A stretch of DNA of 63,472 nucleotides, taken from the NCBI GenBank assembly GCA_030835025.1, contig JAUQWS010000100.1, positions 1 to 63,472 of the forward strand, in the 5' to 3' direction. Source of the stretch: Ignavibacteria bacterium (lineage in GTDB: Bacteria > Bacteroidota > Ignavibacteria > Tepidaquicellales > OLB5). This document shows, piece after piece, positions 36,901 to 43,825 of this stretch; positions within the stretch are counted from its first letter, which is position 1; every line of letters begins with the position of its first letter. Made by a program: the position numbers and the translations under genes. Below the pieces are notes generated by a model, which saw nothing but the letters and a program-made list of their open reading frames with translations, made no database searches and had not been told where the DNA came from.

Positions 36901-37021
36901 TCACGGTAAACCCAGCCATACTACCGTTTATTGGGTAGAAGCGGAAATTTGCCATTATAAATATTATGAGAGTTTGGATAATCGTTAATTGGAAGCGTAC
37001 AAGATCAAGTGCGGAGAAAAC

Positions 37022-37048
37022 AAAAAAGCCCCGCTGTTGGCGGGGCTT
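37022..37048 (-). terminator. Terminator of unit B
   Basis: AAGCCCCGC and GCGGGGCTT pair perfectly over 9 bases around TGTTG, followed by TTTTTT on the minus strand. It lies 25 bases after the stop of microprotein copy 1, supporting a transcript that includes the microprotein. Confidence 0.9.
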
Positions 37049-37072
37049 GAAATTCTGATAATGATCGTGCTC

Positions 37073-37159
37073 TTATTTGCTGTAGTAGATTCTTATTCCT
37101 TCAGCTGCGAAAGGTAAGATTGCGAACATTGTGAAAGCGAAGATTATTAAAGTTGCCAT
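37073..37159 (-). CDS. 28-aa single-span membrane microprotein, family copy 1
   Basis: A frame of 28 codons plus stop, with GGAG nine bases before the ATG and a strong terminator 25 bases after the stop. Residues 4-19 are hydrophobic, LPFAAEG is at 15-21, and the end is IYYSK. It is identical to copy 2 (38376-38462) at 16 of 28 positions and to all copies at A8, P16, F17, G21, S27. It follows the 140-aa tag-only gene by 76 bases. The basic C-terminus suggests that end faces the cytoplasm. Confidence 0.82.
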   Translation of the reverse strand: MATLIIFAFTMFAILPFAAEGIRIYYSK

Positions 37160-37235
37160 TTTGTTATTCTCCGTTTATGTTATTGTTTAGAATTTATACT
37201 TTTAGAATATTTTCAGAATTCAGGACTTTACACTA

Positions 37236-37658
37236 TTAGTAAGCTATTACGAACTTCTTCAGATCCTTTTCGTCGCCAACTGACAACTGGTAATAATATG
37301 TGCCTTTGGCAAGATTCAACGAAGTAAGATCTATGCTGTACGAGCCGGGATTCTGTTCGCCTTCTACCAATGTTGTTATCTCTTTACCATACTTATCAAA
37401 TACCATAAGCTTTACTTCCTCATACCTGGGGAATGAGTAGCTGACTATGGTTCCCATATCAAAATCGATGGCTTTAAGCTCGGAAAGTTGGGTTTCGGAG
37501 TATTCGAACAGAAGTGAGTAAACTTCTGCATTTGAGGAGGTTTTGCTACCTGAGCTCTGCTGAGCATTGGAAACTGCTGAAAAAACAAATAAAAAAAGAA
37601 GCATCGAAATGGCGGTCACGAAGTGCTTCTTGCTGTTTTGGGTCCTTATAGCTTTCAT
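37236..37658 (-). CDS. Short secreted protein consisting of a T9SS-tag-like domain, cargo of unit B
   Basis: A 140-residue protein: a signal peptide (to about residue 32, cut near SNAQQ), a linker of about 35 residues, then a beta-sandwich that matches a type A sorting domain (VKLMVFDKYGKEITTLVEGE, GSYSIDLTSLNL, KGTYYYQLSVG, ending KKFVIAY). The QNYPNPFNP start of the domain is absent. It is almost all tag and no passenger. Promoter, leader and signal peptide are shared with units A and C; microprotein copy 1 follows. Confidence 0.82.
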   Translation of the reverse strand: MKAIRTQNSKKHFVTAISMLLFLFVFSAVSNAQQSSGSKTSSNAEVYSLLFEYSETQLSELKAIDFDMGTIVSYSFPRYEEVKLMVFDKYGKEITTLVEGEQNPGSYSIDLTSLNLAKGTYYYQLSVGDEKDLKKFVIAY

Positions 37659-37836
37659 CTTTAAAAGATGTCCTTTCTGAAAAGATTTTTAATTTATTAC
37701 TAAAATCTCTTCTGCTACAATTTTCCCTACCGAATTAGTGATACAAATATAGCCTTTGGGGAGACCCGAAAACAATCGTAATTGCCTGTAATTACACAAT
37801 TACACTCTAAACCGAATCATTGGACGAATCACTGTA
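37656..37836 (-). promoter_or_regulatory. Unit B promoter and structured 5' leader
   Basis: Minus-strand order: TACAGTGA (37836-37829), GTGTAATT (37805-37798), TTG (37775-37773), 21 bases, TATATTTG (37751-37744), GGGAAAAT...TAGCAG (37729-37712), an 11-bp stem with one G-U pair (37679-37712), AAAGGA, and the CATCTT/AAGATG hairpin over the start codon (37656-37670). Box spacing is the same as in units A and C. Confidence 0.82.
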
Positions 37837-37839
37837 GCC

Positions 37840-38241
37840 CCAAAACCCCTAAAGTTCACTACGTGTATACGTGAGATTCTCAACTACTGAAAATTTGATT
37901 GACTTCAGGATTCTCAAAAATGACCGATATTTTCACTTTTTGATGGTGAAATCAGCTACCGTGAATTAGGGCGTAAAACATCAAATATTCGTCAAATCCG
38001 GTTAAATATTGTAAAATTAATTATTTACAACTGAACATATTTTCCAGGGACAGAGTGAATTCAGAAAGGTAATTCGCCCAATAGGGATTTTATAATCATA
38101 ACGATTCCGGTAATATCCAGACTTGAAATTAATAAGACCCATCTAATTTATATCGGAAGAGAGCCTAAAGATCTGAGTGACTGCCCTCAAAAATGCGGGA
38201 GTGTCAGGACCATTGCTTTCGACAAATCTTTGGTTTTCATC
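37840..38241. other. Gene-free stretch between units B and C
   Basis: About 400 bases with no convincing gene on either strand. It lies upstream of the unit B promoter boxes and beyond the unit C terminator. Base composition is AT-rich like other spacers. I see no further copy of the promoter boxes, stem or microprotein in it. Confidence 0.5.
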
Positions 38242-38269
38242 AAAAAAGAAAACCCGATCCATGACCGGG
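38242..38269 (-). terminator. Probable terminator of unit C
   Basis: On the minus strand CCCG and CGGG pair around a nine-base loop and are followed by TTTTCTTTTTT. It lies about 107 bases after the stop of microprotein copy 2. Confidence 0.65.
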
Positions 38270-38343
38270 ACCGGGGTAATCTTTGCTCCATTGGAGCATT
38301 GGGGGTAAAACAAACTTACGTCAGATTATCGCTTTTTGCATTT

Positions 38344-38375
38344 CCGGCGCATTATGCCGGTCCCGCAATGCGGGA
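38344..38375 (-). repeat. Two adjacent hairpins directly after microprotein copy 2
   Basis: TCCCGC/GCGGGA (38361-38375, 3-base loop) abuts the stop codon of the microprotein, and CCGGC/GCCGG (38344-38360) follows. They are probably 3'-end structures of the unit C transcript. Confidence 0.6.
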
Positions 38376-38462
38376 TTACTTACTTTTATACACTATATAT
38401 CCCTCGGCAGCAAAAGGCAGTACTGCAAACAAAAAGAAAGCTGCTATCATGATTAATTCCAT
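38376..38462 (-). CDS. 28-aa single-span membrane microprotein, family copy 2
   Basis: A frame of 28 codons plus stop, preceded by AGAAAGGA eight bases before the ATG, the same ribosome binding site used in the unit A and B leaders. Residues 3-19 are hydrophobic, LPFAAEG is at 15-21, and the end is VYKSK. It is identical to copy 1 at 16 of 28 positions. It starts 33 bases after the stop of the 65-aa cargo gene, clearly in the same transcript. Confidence 0.82.
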   Translation of the reverse strand: MELIMIAAFFLFAVLPFAAEGYIVYKSK

Positions 38463-38495
38463 TTTAATATTCCTTTCTGAATTATTATGTGTTTA

Positions 38496-38693
38496 TTAGT
38501 TTTCTTTAGAATCTTCCGTTGCATCCAAACCAATGAACAAATCTTCCGTATTATCAAATCCGTCATCGCCGGGTCCGGAAGAGCCTGTACATGTACTGAC
38601 ACTTGATTTGGCTGCTGTATACAATAAAAAAAGAAGCACCGAAACCAGGGTTCCGTACTGCTTCTTCATATTCATCTTACTTATAGCGTTCAT
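38496..38693 (-). CDS. 65-aa secreted acidic peptide, cargo of unit C
   Basis: A signal-peptide region (residues 1-28) that aligns without gaps to those of units A and B is followed by a short hydrophilic part with STCTGSSGPGDDGFDNTEDL and an acidic end. There is one cysteine and no T9SS domain. An in-frame upstream ATG at 38729 is rejected: the leader alignment and start-codon hairpin place the start at 38693. I recognise no family. Microprotein copy 2 follows after 33 bases. Confidence 0.75.
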   Translation of the reverse strand: MNAISKMNMKKQYGTLVSVLLFLLYTAAKSSVSTCTGSSGPGDDGFDNTEDLFIGLDATEDSKEN

Positions 38694-38862
38694 CTTTGTT
38701 AAGATCTTAATTAAAGAAAAGTTTGTCAAAAACTTTTCTGCTATAAGTATTCCCCACTAATTTGTGTTACAAAGATAGCACACTCACAAGGCGCAAAACA
38801 ATCGTTGCTGAAGCTAATTACCAAATTACACGTTAACCCTAAAATTTAGCTGAATCACTGTA
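38691..38862 (-). promoter_or_regulatory. Unit C promoter and structured 5' leader
   Basis: Minus-strand order: TACAGTGA (38862-38855), GTGTAATT (38831-38824), TTG (38801-38799), 21 bases, TATCTTTG (38777-38770), GGGGAATAC...TAGCAG (38755-38738), a 9-bp stem GAAAAGTTT/AAACTTTTC (38716-38738), then an ATCTT/AAGAT hairpin over the start codon. Relative to units A and B the stem has lost one base on each arm, keeping it paired. Confidence 0.82.
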
Positions 38863-38941
38863 TAAGGTTTGGCGGTAGAATGATTAACCGAAAAGGATTA
38901 TAACTATTCCGTACGGACAATATGATATGTTTAATGCAGCT

Positions 38942-38973
38942 TCCTTTTGTTGGTGAGAACACCAACAAAAGGA
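38942..38973 (-). terminator. Stem-loop after the TonB receptor gene, GTTGGTG type
   Basis: A perfect 14-bp stem with a four-base loop; its core is TTGTTGGTG/CACCAACAA, the same as at 407-428, and in transcript orientation the loops are TTCT and TTAT. It lies 33 bases after the receptor stop codon. Confidence 0.75.
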
Positions 38974-39006
38974 TGTCTTGCGTGAGACGTCTCAAAACAT
39001 CAGAAT

Positions 39007-41298
39007 TTAGAACTGAATACTGAATCCTCCGACCGGTAAAAACTTCCACTGGTAAATTGTGCCTTCTTCGTTCTTGTACTCATTCCAGAAGTACTGGTAA
39101 ACATTTTCCTTATTGAACACGTTCTGCAGCTCAACATATGATACGATACTCAGCCCTTTGAAATTCCATTTCTTATCTACACGCAGATCAAGCCTGTTAT
39201 AATCTTTAAACCTTTCGCCGTTGAAGTTTGCAAAATCGCTCACTCCCCGCCCTGCATAGGTTGATGCTGCAATATCAAACGGTGTATACGGCCTGCCTGT
39301 TGTGTAGCGGAACTTCAGCCCGATTAACCAGTCATTTGCAAGCTGGTAACCAGCAATGACTGTTATGTTGTGCCTGTAATCAAACGAACCCGGATTCTCG
39401 CCGCCTTCAAGTCCTGTTACCCTGCTTTCAGCAAGTGAATAGTTTATCATTCCGTAAAACCCGTTGCCGGTAAGCTTTTTATGGAGCGAGAAATCAATTC
39501 CTTTTGAAAATCCTTTGCCTTCGCTCACTGCCTGCCCGAACAGCAAGTTCGGGCCGTTCTCAGTTCCCCCGCTTATCAATACATATGTTGGTACAAGCAA
39601 ACTTACGGGATAATTGCTGTAATCCTTATAATACGCTTCAATGGATAGCCTCAGTTCCGGAGTGAACAAGTGCTCAATACCGGCAACGTAATGGACTGCC
39701 TGAATGAACTTCAGGTTCCTGTTAAGAGGGTCTGCAGTTATCCATAAATAATCCGGTGACTGCCTGTAAACACCCGAAGATACGCTAAGAGTTGTGACCG
39801 GAAGGATGCAGTAACTGAGCCCTATCCTTGGTGATACAACCGTATTATCATTTATGCCTGAAAAATAATCGACCCTTGCGCCGGTATTCAGTATTACTTT
39901 GTCACTGAAAAGCTTGAGCGTGTATTGAGCAAATCCCGATGCCTTATAGAAGTTATCTTTGATATTCACATTGGTTTCAGGAATCGGATCACCAAATGCA
40001 GTTGTATCTGCAATATAGAAAGTCCGGTTCTTGAATTTTATGTACCTTGCAGAGCCTCCGATTATGATGTTATTCTTCCCGTTTATCTGTAGAAACGCCT
40101 CTGATCTGAGATTGAAATCAGATTCATACGAGTCATAATAGAACCTCATTTCATCGGTTCTAAGGTCACGATTTTCGTAATTGGTGAACCCTGATGAATT
40201 TGCCAACACTGTCTGAACATATCCCTTTTTGAAAAGTGATTTCAGGTTGAAACCTGCGGTGAACTGCTGCTGGTCGCCTTTTGCTTTGCCGTATGGATTA
40301 TCATCGGAAATTTCTGATGACTCGCCTTCAAAGCTTATCTTATCAAATCCACCGACACCTACAAATGAGAGTCTTGTGTTCTTAGTGATATCGTAAACTG
40401 CCTTTAGATTGAAATCCCAGTAATCAGGAACAGCCGCAAGCCTTATTGCCCCTCTAATAAGATTCAAATAACTCTTCCTTACTGAAAGCACAAAGGAACC
40501 TCTTTTGGTAAATAGCGGACCCTCAAATATTCCCCCAAAACCTGCTGTGGAAAGATTAATATCACTCAGAAACCTTTTCCGGTAACCTTCGCGGAACTTG
40601 ATATCCATAACGGAAGAGAGCTTGTCACCGTAGCGTGCAGAAAAGCCGCCGGTCGAGAAATTCACGTCATTTATAAACTTTACGTTTATCATTCCGATGG
40701 GCCCGCTTGATGAGCCTTGAGTCGGGTAATGATTAACATTCGGTATTTCAATCCCATCTATCATTGTCAGGTTCTCAGCAGGCGAACCGCCGCGAACTAT
40801 GAGATCATTCCTCTGGTCATTTGCGGGTGATACTCCCGGCATTATCTGAACCATTCTTGAAATATCCTCAACTGCTCCCGGTGCGCGCCTTATTTCCTCA
40901 AAATCAAGATTGTAATTGCTTGTGCTTACATCGGTCTGTTTCTGGAAATATTTTCCTTCTACGTCTATCTGGTCAGTTGTAATGTTTGATATCAAAAGTT
41001 CAATGTGAACTTCACTTGGGCGCGAGGACAATACAACAATATCAGTTTGTATAAAAGCTTCATACCCCAGATGCGAGACTTTTATCTCATATGTCCCCAA
41101 CGGAACATTTCTGAATTCAAACCTGCCGTTTTGGCCGGTAACGGCTTTGAAATCCGTGTTAAGTATTTGTACTGCAGCTTCTACAAGAGGATTCTGTGTC
41201 TCTTTATCTTCGACTGCGCCGGTAATTGTCCCCATATTCTGAGAATAGTTTACAGAAGCAGCAAGCAGCAATATGATAATGCATTTCAATAATATCAT
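39007..41298 (-). CDS. TonB-dependent outer-membrane receptor with carboxypeptidase-like N-terminal domain
   Basis: A 763-residue receptor. After a signal peptide, residues about 22-105 form a carboxypeptidase-regulatory-like domain (GTITGAVEDKETQNPLVEAA, GTYEIKVSHLGYEA), as in SusC-type proteins. The plug follows (MPGVSPANDQRNDLIVRGGS, then PAENLTMIDGIEIPNVNHYP), and then the beta-barrel to the C-terminal FLPVGGFSIQF. It takes up an unknown large substrate using TonB energy. No SusD partner is present. It starts 26 bases after the beta-lactamase-like gene. Confidence 0.93.
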   Translation of the reverse strand: MILLKCIIILLLAASVNYSQNMGTITGAVEDKETQNPLVEAAVQILNTDFKAVTGQNGRFEFRNVPLGTYEIKVSHLGYEAFIQTDIVVLSSRPSEVHIELLISNITTDQIDVEGKYFQKQTDVSTSNYNLDFEEIRRAPGAVEDISRMVQIMPGVSPANDQRNDLIVRGGSPAENLTMIDGIEIPNVNHYPTQGSSSGPIGMINVKFINDVNFSTGGFSARYGDKLSSVMDIKFREGYRKRFLSDINLSTAGFGGIFEGPLFTKRGSFVLSVRKSYLNLIRGAIRLAAVPDYWDFNLKAVYDITKNTRLSFVGVGGFDKISFEGESSEISDDNPYGKAKGDQQQFTAGFNLKSLFKKGYVQTVLANSSGFTNYENRDLRTDEMRFYYDSYESDFNLRSEAFLQINGKNNIIIGGSARYIKFKNRTFYIADTTAFGDPIPETNVNIKDNFYKASGFAQYTLKLFSDKVILNTGARVDYFSGINDNTVVSPRIGLSYCILPVTTLSVSSGVYRQSPDYLWITADPLNRNLKFIQAVHYVAGIEHLFTPELRLSIEAYYKDYSNYPVSLLVPTYVLISGGTENGPNLLFGQAVSEGKGFSKGIDFSLHKKLTGNGFYGMINYSLAESRVTGLEGGENPGSFDYRHNITVIAGYQLANDWLIGLKFRYTTGRPYTPFDIAASTYAGRGVSDFANFNGERFKDYNRLDLRVDKKWNFKGLSIVSYVELQNVFNKENVYQYFWNEYKNEEGTIYQWKFLPVGGFSIQF

Positions 41299-41324
41299 TT
41301 TGAAATTAATTTTAGAACTTTTTT

Positions 41325-42473
41325 TTATTTGATTACGTATTTGTCAATCTTATCCAGAAACCTCTCATCGGATATTCCGGTTCGGTTAAACATGATAACG
41401 CTCCCCAAACCAAGTTCCGGATAAAGCCTAAGCTCGCAGTAATATCCTCCGCCGCCGCCCGCATGTGAAAAATATCTGTGCCCGTTGAGATCCCCTTTAA
41501 ACCATGAGAGGCACATTTCCGTAGGTTCACCTTTTAAGGTGCGATTTTCCGTAAAGAGAAGCTTCTTGGCATCTGTAGTTAAAAGTACTGAATTCACGCT
41601 GAGAAGATCCTGAGCATATCTCACCAGTGCTAATGGAGTTCCAATCAGTCCGCCGTATGAAGGTCCGTTTACATAATAAGGTTCAAACGGTTTCCATCCT
41701 GATGTGCTTTCACCCATGAATTTCGATTTGTCGATGAAAAAGCCAAGCAATAGGTTCATAATGCTCCACTTCTTTTGATATCCAACCGCGTGATCCTGCG
41801 GATCAGTAACAACAAAACCCAGATCAGCAGGTGATATACCAAGACTTTGGATGATGTTTTTTGTTACATATTCCTCGTAGGTCATTCCAGAAACTTTTTC
41901 TATCATCTGCCCCAGCAGCACATATCCCAAATTTGAATATGCAAATTCTTCATTCGGTCCGGCCTTCACTTCTGAGTTCTTTCTCATAATGACTGCGAAG
42001 AAAGAGTTCCTGTTGAACGAATTGTGATCTTCAGCAAGGTGTATCCAACTTAAAGGTATTGGGTTTGGTATGCCGGCTGAATGCGTTAGAAGCTGCTTAA
42101 CGGTTATCTTATCCCCGTAAATGAGACCCGGAAGATACTTTGCAGCCGGCTCATTTATGCTTAGCAGTTTTTGATCATTTAACTGCAAAACTGCCAGGGC
42201 AGTAAATGTTTTGGTTAAAGAGAACAGGTTAAAGCTTGTGCTATCGTTTACTTCTCTTTTGTTCATGAAATCTGCAAATCCTCTTTGATACTTGTGTATG
42301 GTTGCTTCCCTGTTGAAAACAACATATTGAACTGAAGGTGTCCTGTTGCTTTCAATTTCAGAATTCAGCACATTTTCTATTTCATTTACATTCAAATTCA
42401 TAGATTGCACATTATTATAAAATAAAATTATTATGCTAAACAAAAATAACTTCAACACTTTTAACTGATTCAT
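41325..42473 (-). CDS. Class C beta-lactamase-like serine hydrolase
   Basis: A 382-residue secreted protein of the penicillin-binding/beta-lactamase class C fold, with a signal peptide at residues 1-24. The catalytic tetrad is in FSLTKTF (Ser-x-x-Lys, about 83-89), the second motif is YSNLGY (about 180), and HAGGGGGY replaces the KTG triad, as in esterases and D-amino peptidases of the family. True beta-lactam resistance is therefore uncertain. It lies between a DUF4188 gene and a TonB receptor, all in one direction. Confidence 0.88.
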   Translation of the reverse strand: MNQLKVLKLFLFSIIILFYNNVQSMNLNVNEIENVLNSEIESNRTPSVQYVVFNREATIHKYQRGFADFMNKREVNDSTSFNLFSLTKTFTALAVLQLNDQKLLSINEPAAKYLPGLIYGDKITVKQLLTHSAGIPNPIPLSWIHLAEDHNSFNRNSFFAVIMRKNSEVKAGPNEEFAYSNLGYVLLGQMIEKVSGMTYEEYVTKNIIQSLGISPADLGFVVTDPQDHAVGYQKKWSIMNLLLGFFIDKSKFMGESTSGWKPFEPYYVNGPSYGGLIGTPLALVRYAQDLLSVNSVLLTTDAKKLLFTENRTLKGEPTEMCLSWFKGDLNGHRYFSHAGGGGGYYCELRLYPELGLGSVIMFNRTGISDERFLDKIDKYVIK

Positions 42474-42546
42474 TATATTAGAACTAATCCATTATTAATA
42501 TTCAAACATCAAAGAATGGTCTCTGCTAATTGTACATTACTCATTA

Positions 42547-43038
42547 TTAATTGTTAATTCTGTCTTTAGCGTGTTCATATTTCCCGGCAGCGCTTAAGAG
42601 CGTACCAATTTTTCCAAGTCCGAACGCAGGCATGTTAACATAAATATTCTCATACTGCCCTTTTGATATTTTGTAAGATTCATGCCAAACTCCAACGGCA
42701 CCGCTTTTTCTTACCTTCTGATTAAAATCACGCCATGCAGGATAATGCTCAGCCGTTTTTGATTTCGCATACGCCTCCAGATGCTCGAACGATTTCCAGT
42801 ACTGGACTGAAAGAGTATTTCTGCCGAACCAGCTTCTCTCTCCTAAGAAACCTGATTCCGGATTTGCATAAAGCTCTTTTAACATTCTGGGCATAGCCAT
42901 TGCCACCGGAAACCATTTATGGATCTGCCAGAACTTATTTACTCTCATTCCAATGAGAAAGACAACAAAATCCCCGTCCATTTTTGCGAAATCTCTCCTG
43001 AATCCCTGCTTGTGATCTGAATTATTATTTGTATGCAT
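42547..43038 (-). CDS. DUF4188 family protein
   Basis: A 163-residue protein with the DUF4188 layout: DGDFVVFLIGMRVNKFWQIH near the N-terminus and SVQYWKSFEHLEAYAKSKTA then PAWRDFNQKV in the middle, the ferredoxin-like fold also found in monooxygenase-type haem or antibiotic proteins. Activity is not known. It begins 27 bases after the TetR gene, so it is a likely target of that regulator. Confidence 0.88.
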   Translation of the reverse strand: MHTNNNSDHKQGFRRDFAKMDGDFVVFLIGMRVNKFWQIHKWFPVAMAMPRMLKELYANPESGFLGERSWFGRNTLSVQYWKSFEHLEAYAKSKTAEHYPAWRDFNQKVRKSGAVGVWHESYKISKGQYENIYVNMPAFGLGKIGTLLSAAGKYEHAKDRINN

Positions 43039-43065
43039 ATTATTTCCTCTGCACTTAAGGATATG

Positions 43066-43689
43066 TTATTTGTTATTTGTAATTGACCCAACGTTATCAT
43101 AAATAAACTTCAGACTGCCTTTTAAGATTTGCTGAACAACTTCATCGGGCATCATTGCACACCTGCCGCGAATTATAAGTGAAGCCATGCCGTGTACAAA
43201 TCCCCACATTGCAAAGGTAGCAGCGTCAATATCGGTATCTTTCAGGTAACCTTTTTCGATGCATTCCGCAACAGTAGTACGGAGCGAATTATATGATCTT
43301 TGCCCCGCATCCCACTCCTTCTTTTCCTGTATTTTCTCGGCAACGCCTTTTGCTATGAACATAAGGTCGTAGTAATCTTTATTCTCCATTGCGAACTTAA
43401 TGTAGAGCTCCCCCATTTTAGCGAGTCTTTCCCGCGGGTCCTTTATGCTGTCAAGAGATTGCTGCAAAGCAAAAAGTTTTTCAAATCCTTCATTGTGTAT
43501 AGCGTGAATTATCTCACCTTTATCTTTAAAGTATGAATAAATGGAACCGGGCGAATAATCAATAGCCTCGGCAATCTTCCTTATCGATACGTTATCAATA
43601 CCATCACCTGCGAAAAGCTTCATTGCAGTCCTTACTATAAGCTGACGCATTTCCTGTTTTTCCCGTTCTTTTCTTTCGTCTGTACTCAA
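43066..43689 (-). CDS. TetR-family transcriptional regulator
   Basis: A 207-residue repressor. The N-terminal helix-turn-helix spans about residues 18-62 (IVRTAMKLFAGDGIDNVSIR, KIAEAIDYSPGSIYSYFKDK), followed by a helical ligand-binding domain of the TetR_C_33-like kind (FAMWGFVHGMASLIIRGR). A tandem 16-base repeat lies 12 bases before its start codon and is its probable operator. Confidence 0.93.
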   Translation of the reverse strand: MSTDERKEREKQEMRQLIVRTAMKLFAGDGIDNVSIRKIAEAIDYSPGSIYSYFKDKGEIIHAIHNEGFEKLFALQQSLDSIKDPRERLAKMGELYIKFAMENKDYYDLMFIAKGVAEKIQEKKEWDAGQRSYNSLRTTVAECIEKGYLKDTDIDAATFAMWGFVHGMASLIIRGRCAMMPDEVVQQILKGSLKFIYDNVGSITNNK

Positions 43690-43700
43690 CTTATGAACTA

Positions 43701-43734
43701 TGTTTAATTATTGAACATTGTTTAATTATTGAAC
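43701..43734. promoter_or_regulatory. Tandem TetR operator
   Basis: TGTTTAATTATTGAAC occurs twice (43701-43716 and 43719-43734), separated by two bases, giving an 18-base period. Each copy is an imperfect palindrome (GTTTAA/TTGAAC arms). It sits just upstream of the TetR gene and about 90 bases before uvrC, so it is most likely the autoregulatory site of TetR. Confidence 0.78.
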
Positions 43735-43795
43735 GCAATTTAATATGTGAATTTCGATTTGTCAAGAGCTAAATTAAAATACCTTTAATTTCTTG

Positions 43796-43803
43796 TAATT
43801 TTG
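43796..43803 (+). promoter_or_regulatory. Minus-7 promoter element of uvrC
   Basis: TAATTTTG matches TAnnTTTG, 22 bases before the ATG. No TTG at the expected distance. Confidence 0.5.
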
Positions 43804-43825
43804 TGCGATTTTCATTGAAATTTTT

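Noticed and set aside
38694-38729. Upstream start for the 65-aa cargo gene
   Set aside because: It would translate the conserved leader stem; alignment with units A and B places the start at 38693.
41325-42473. Functional antibiotic-resistance beta-lactamase
   Set aside because: The KTG triad is replaced by HAG and the family includes many esterases and peptidases; resistance cannot be claimed from sequence.
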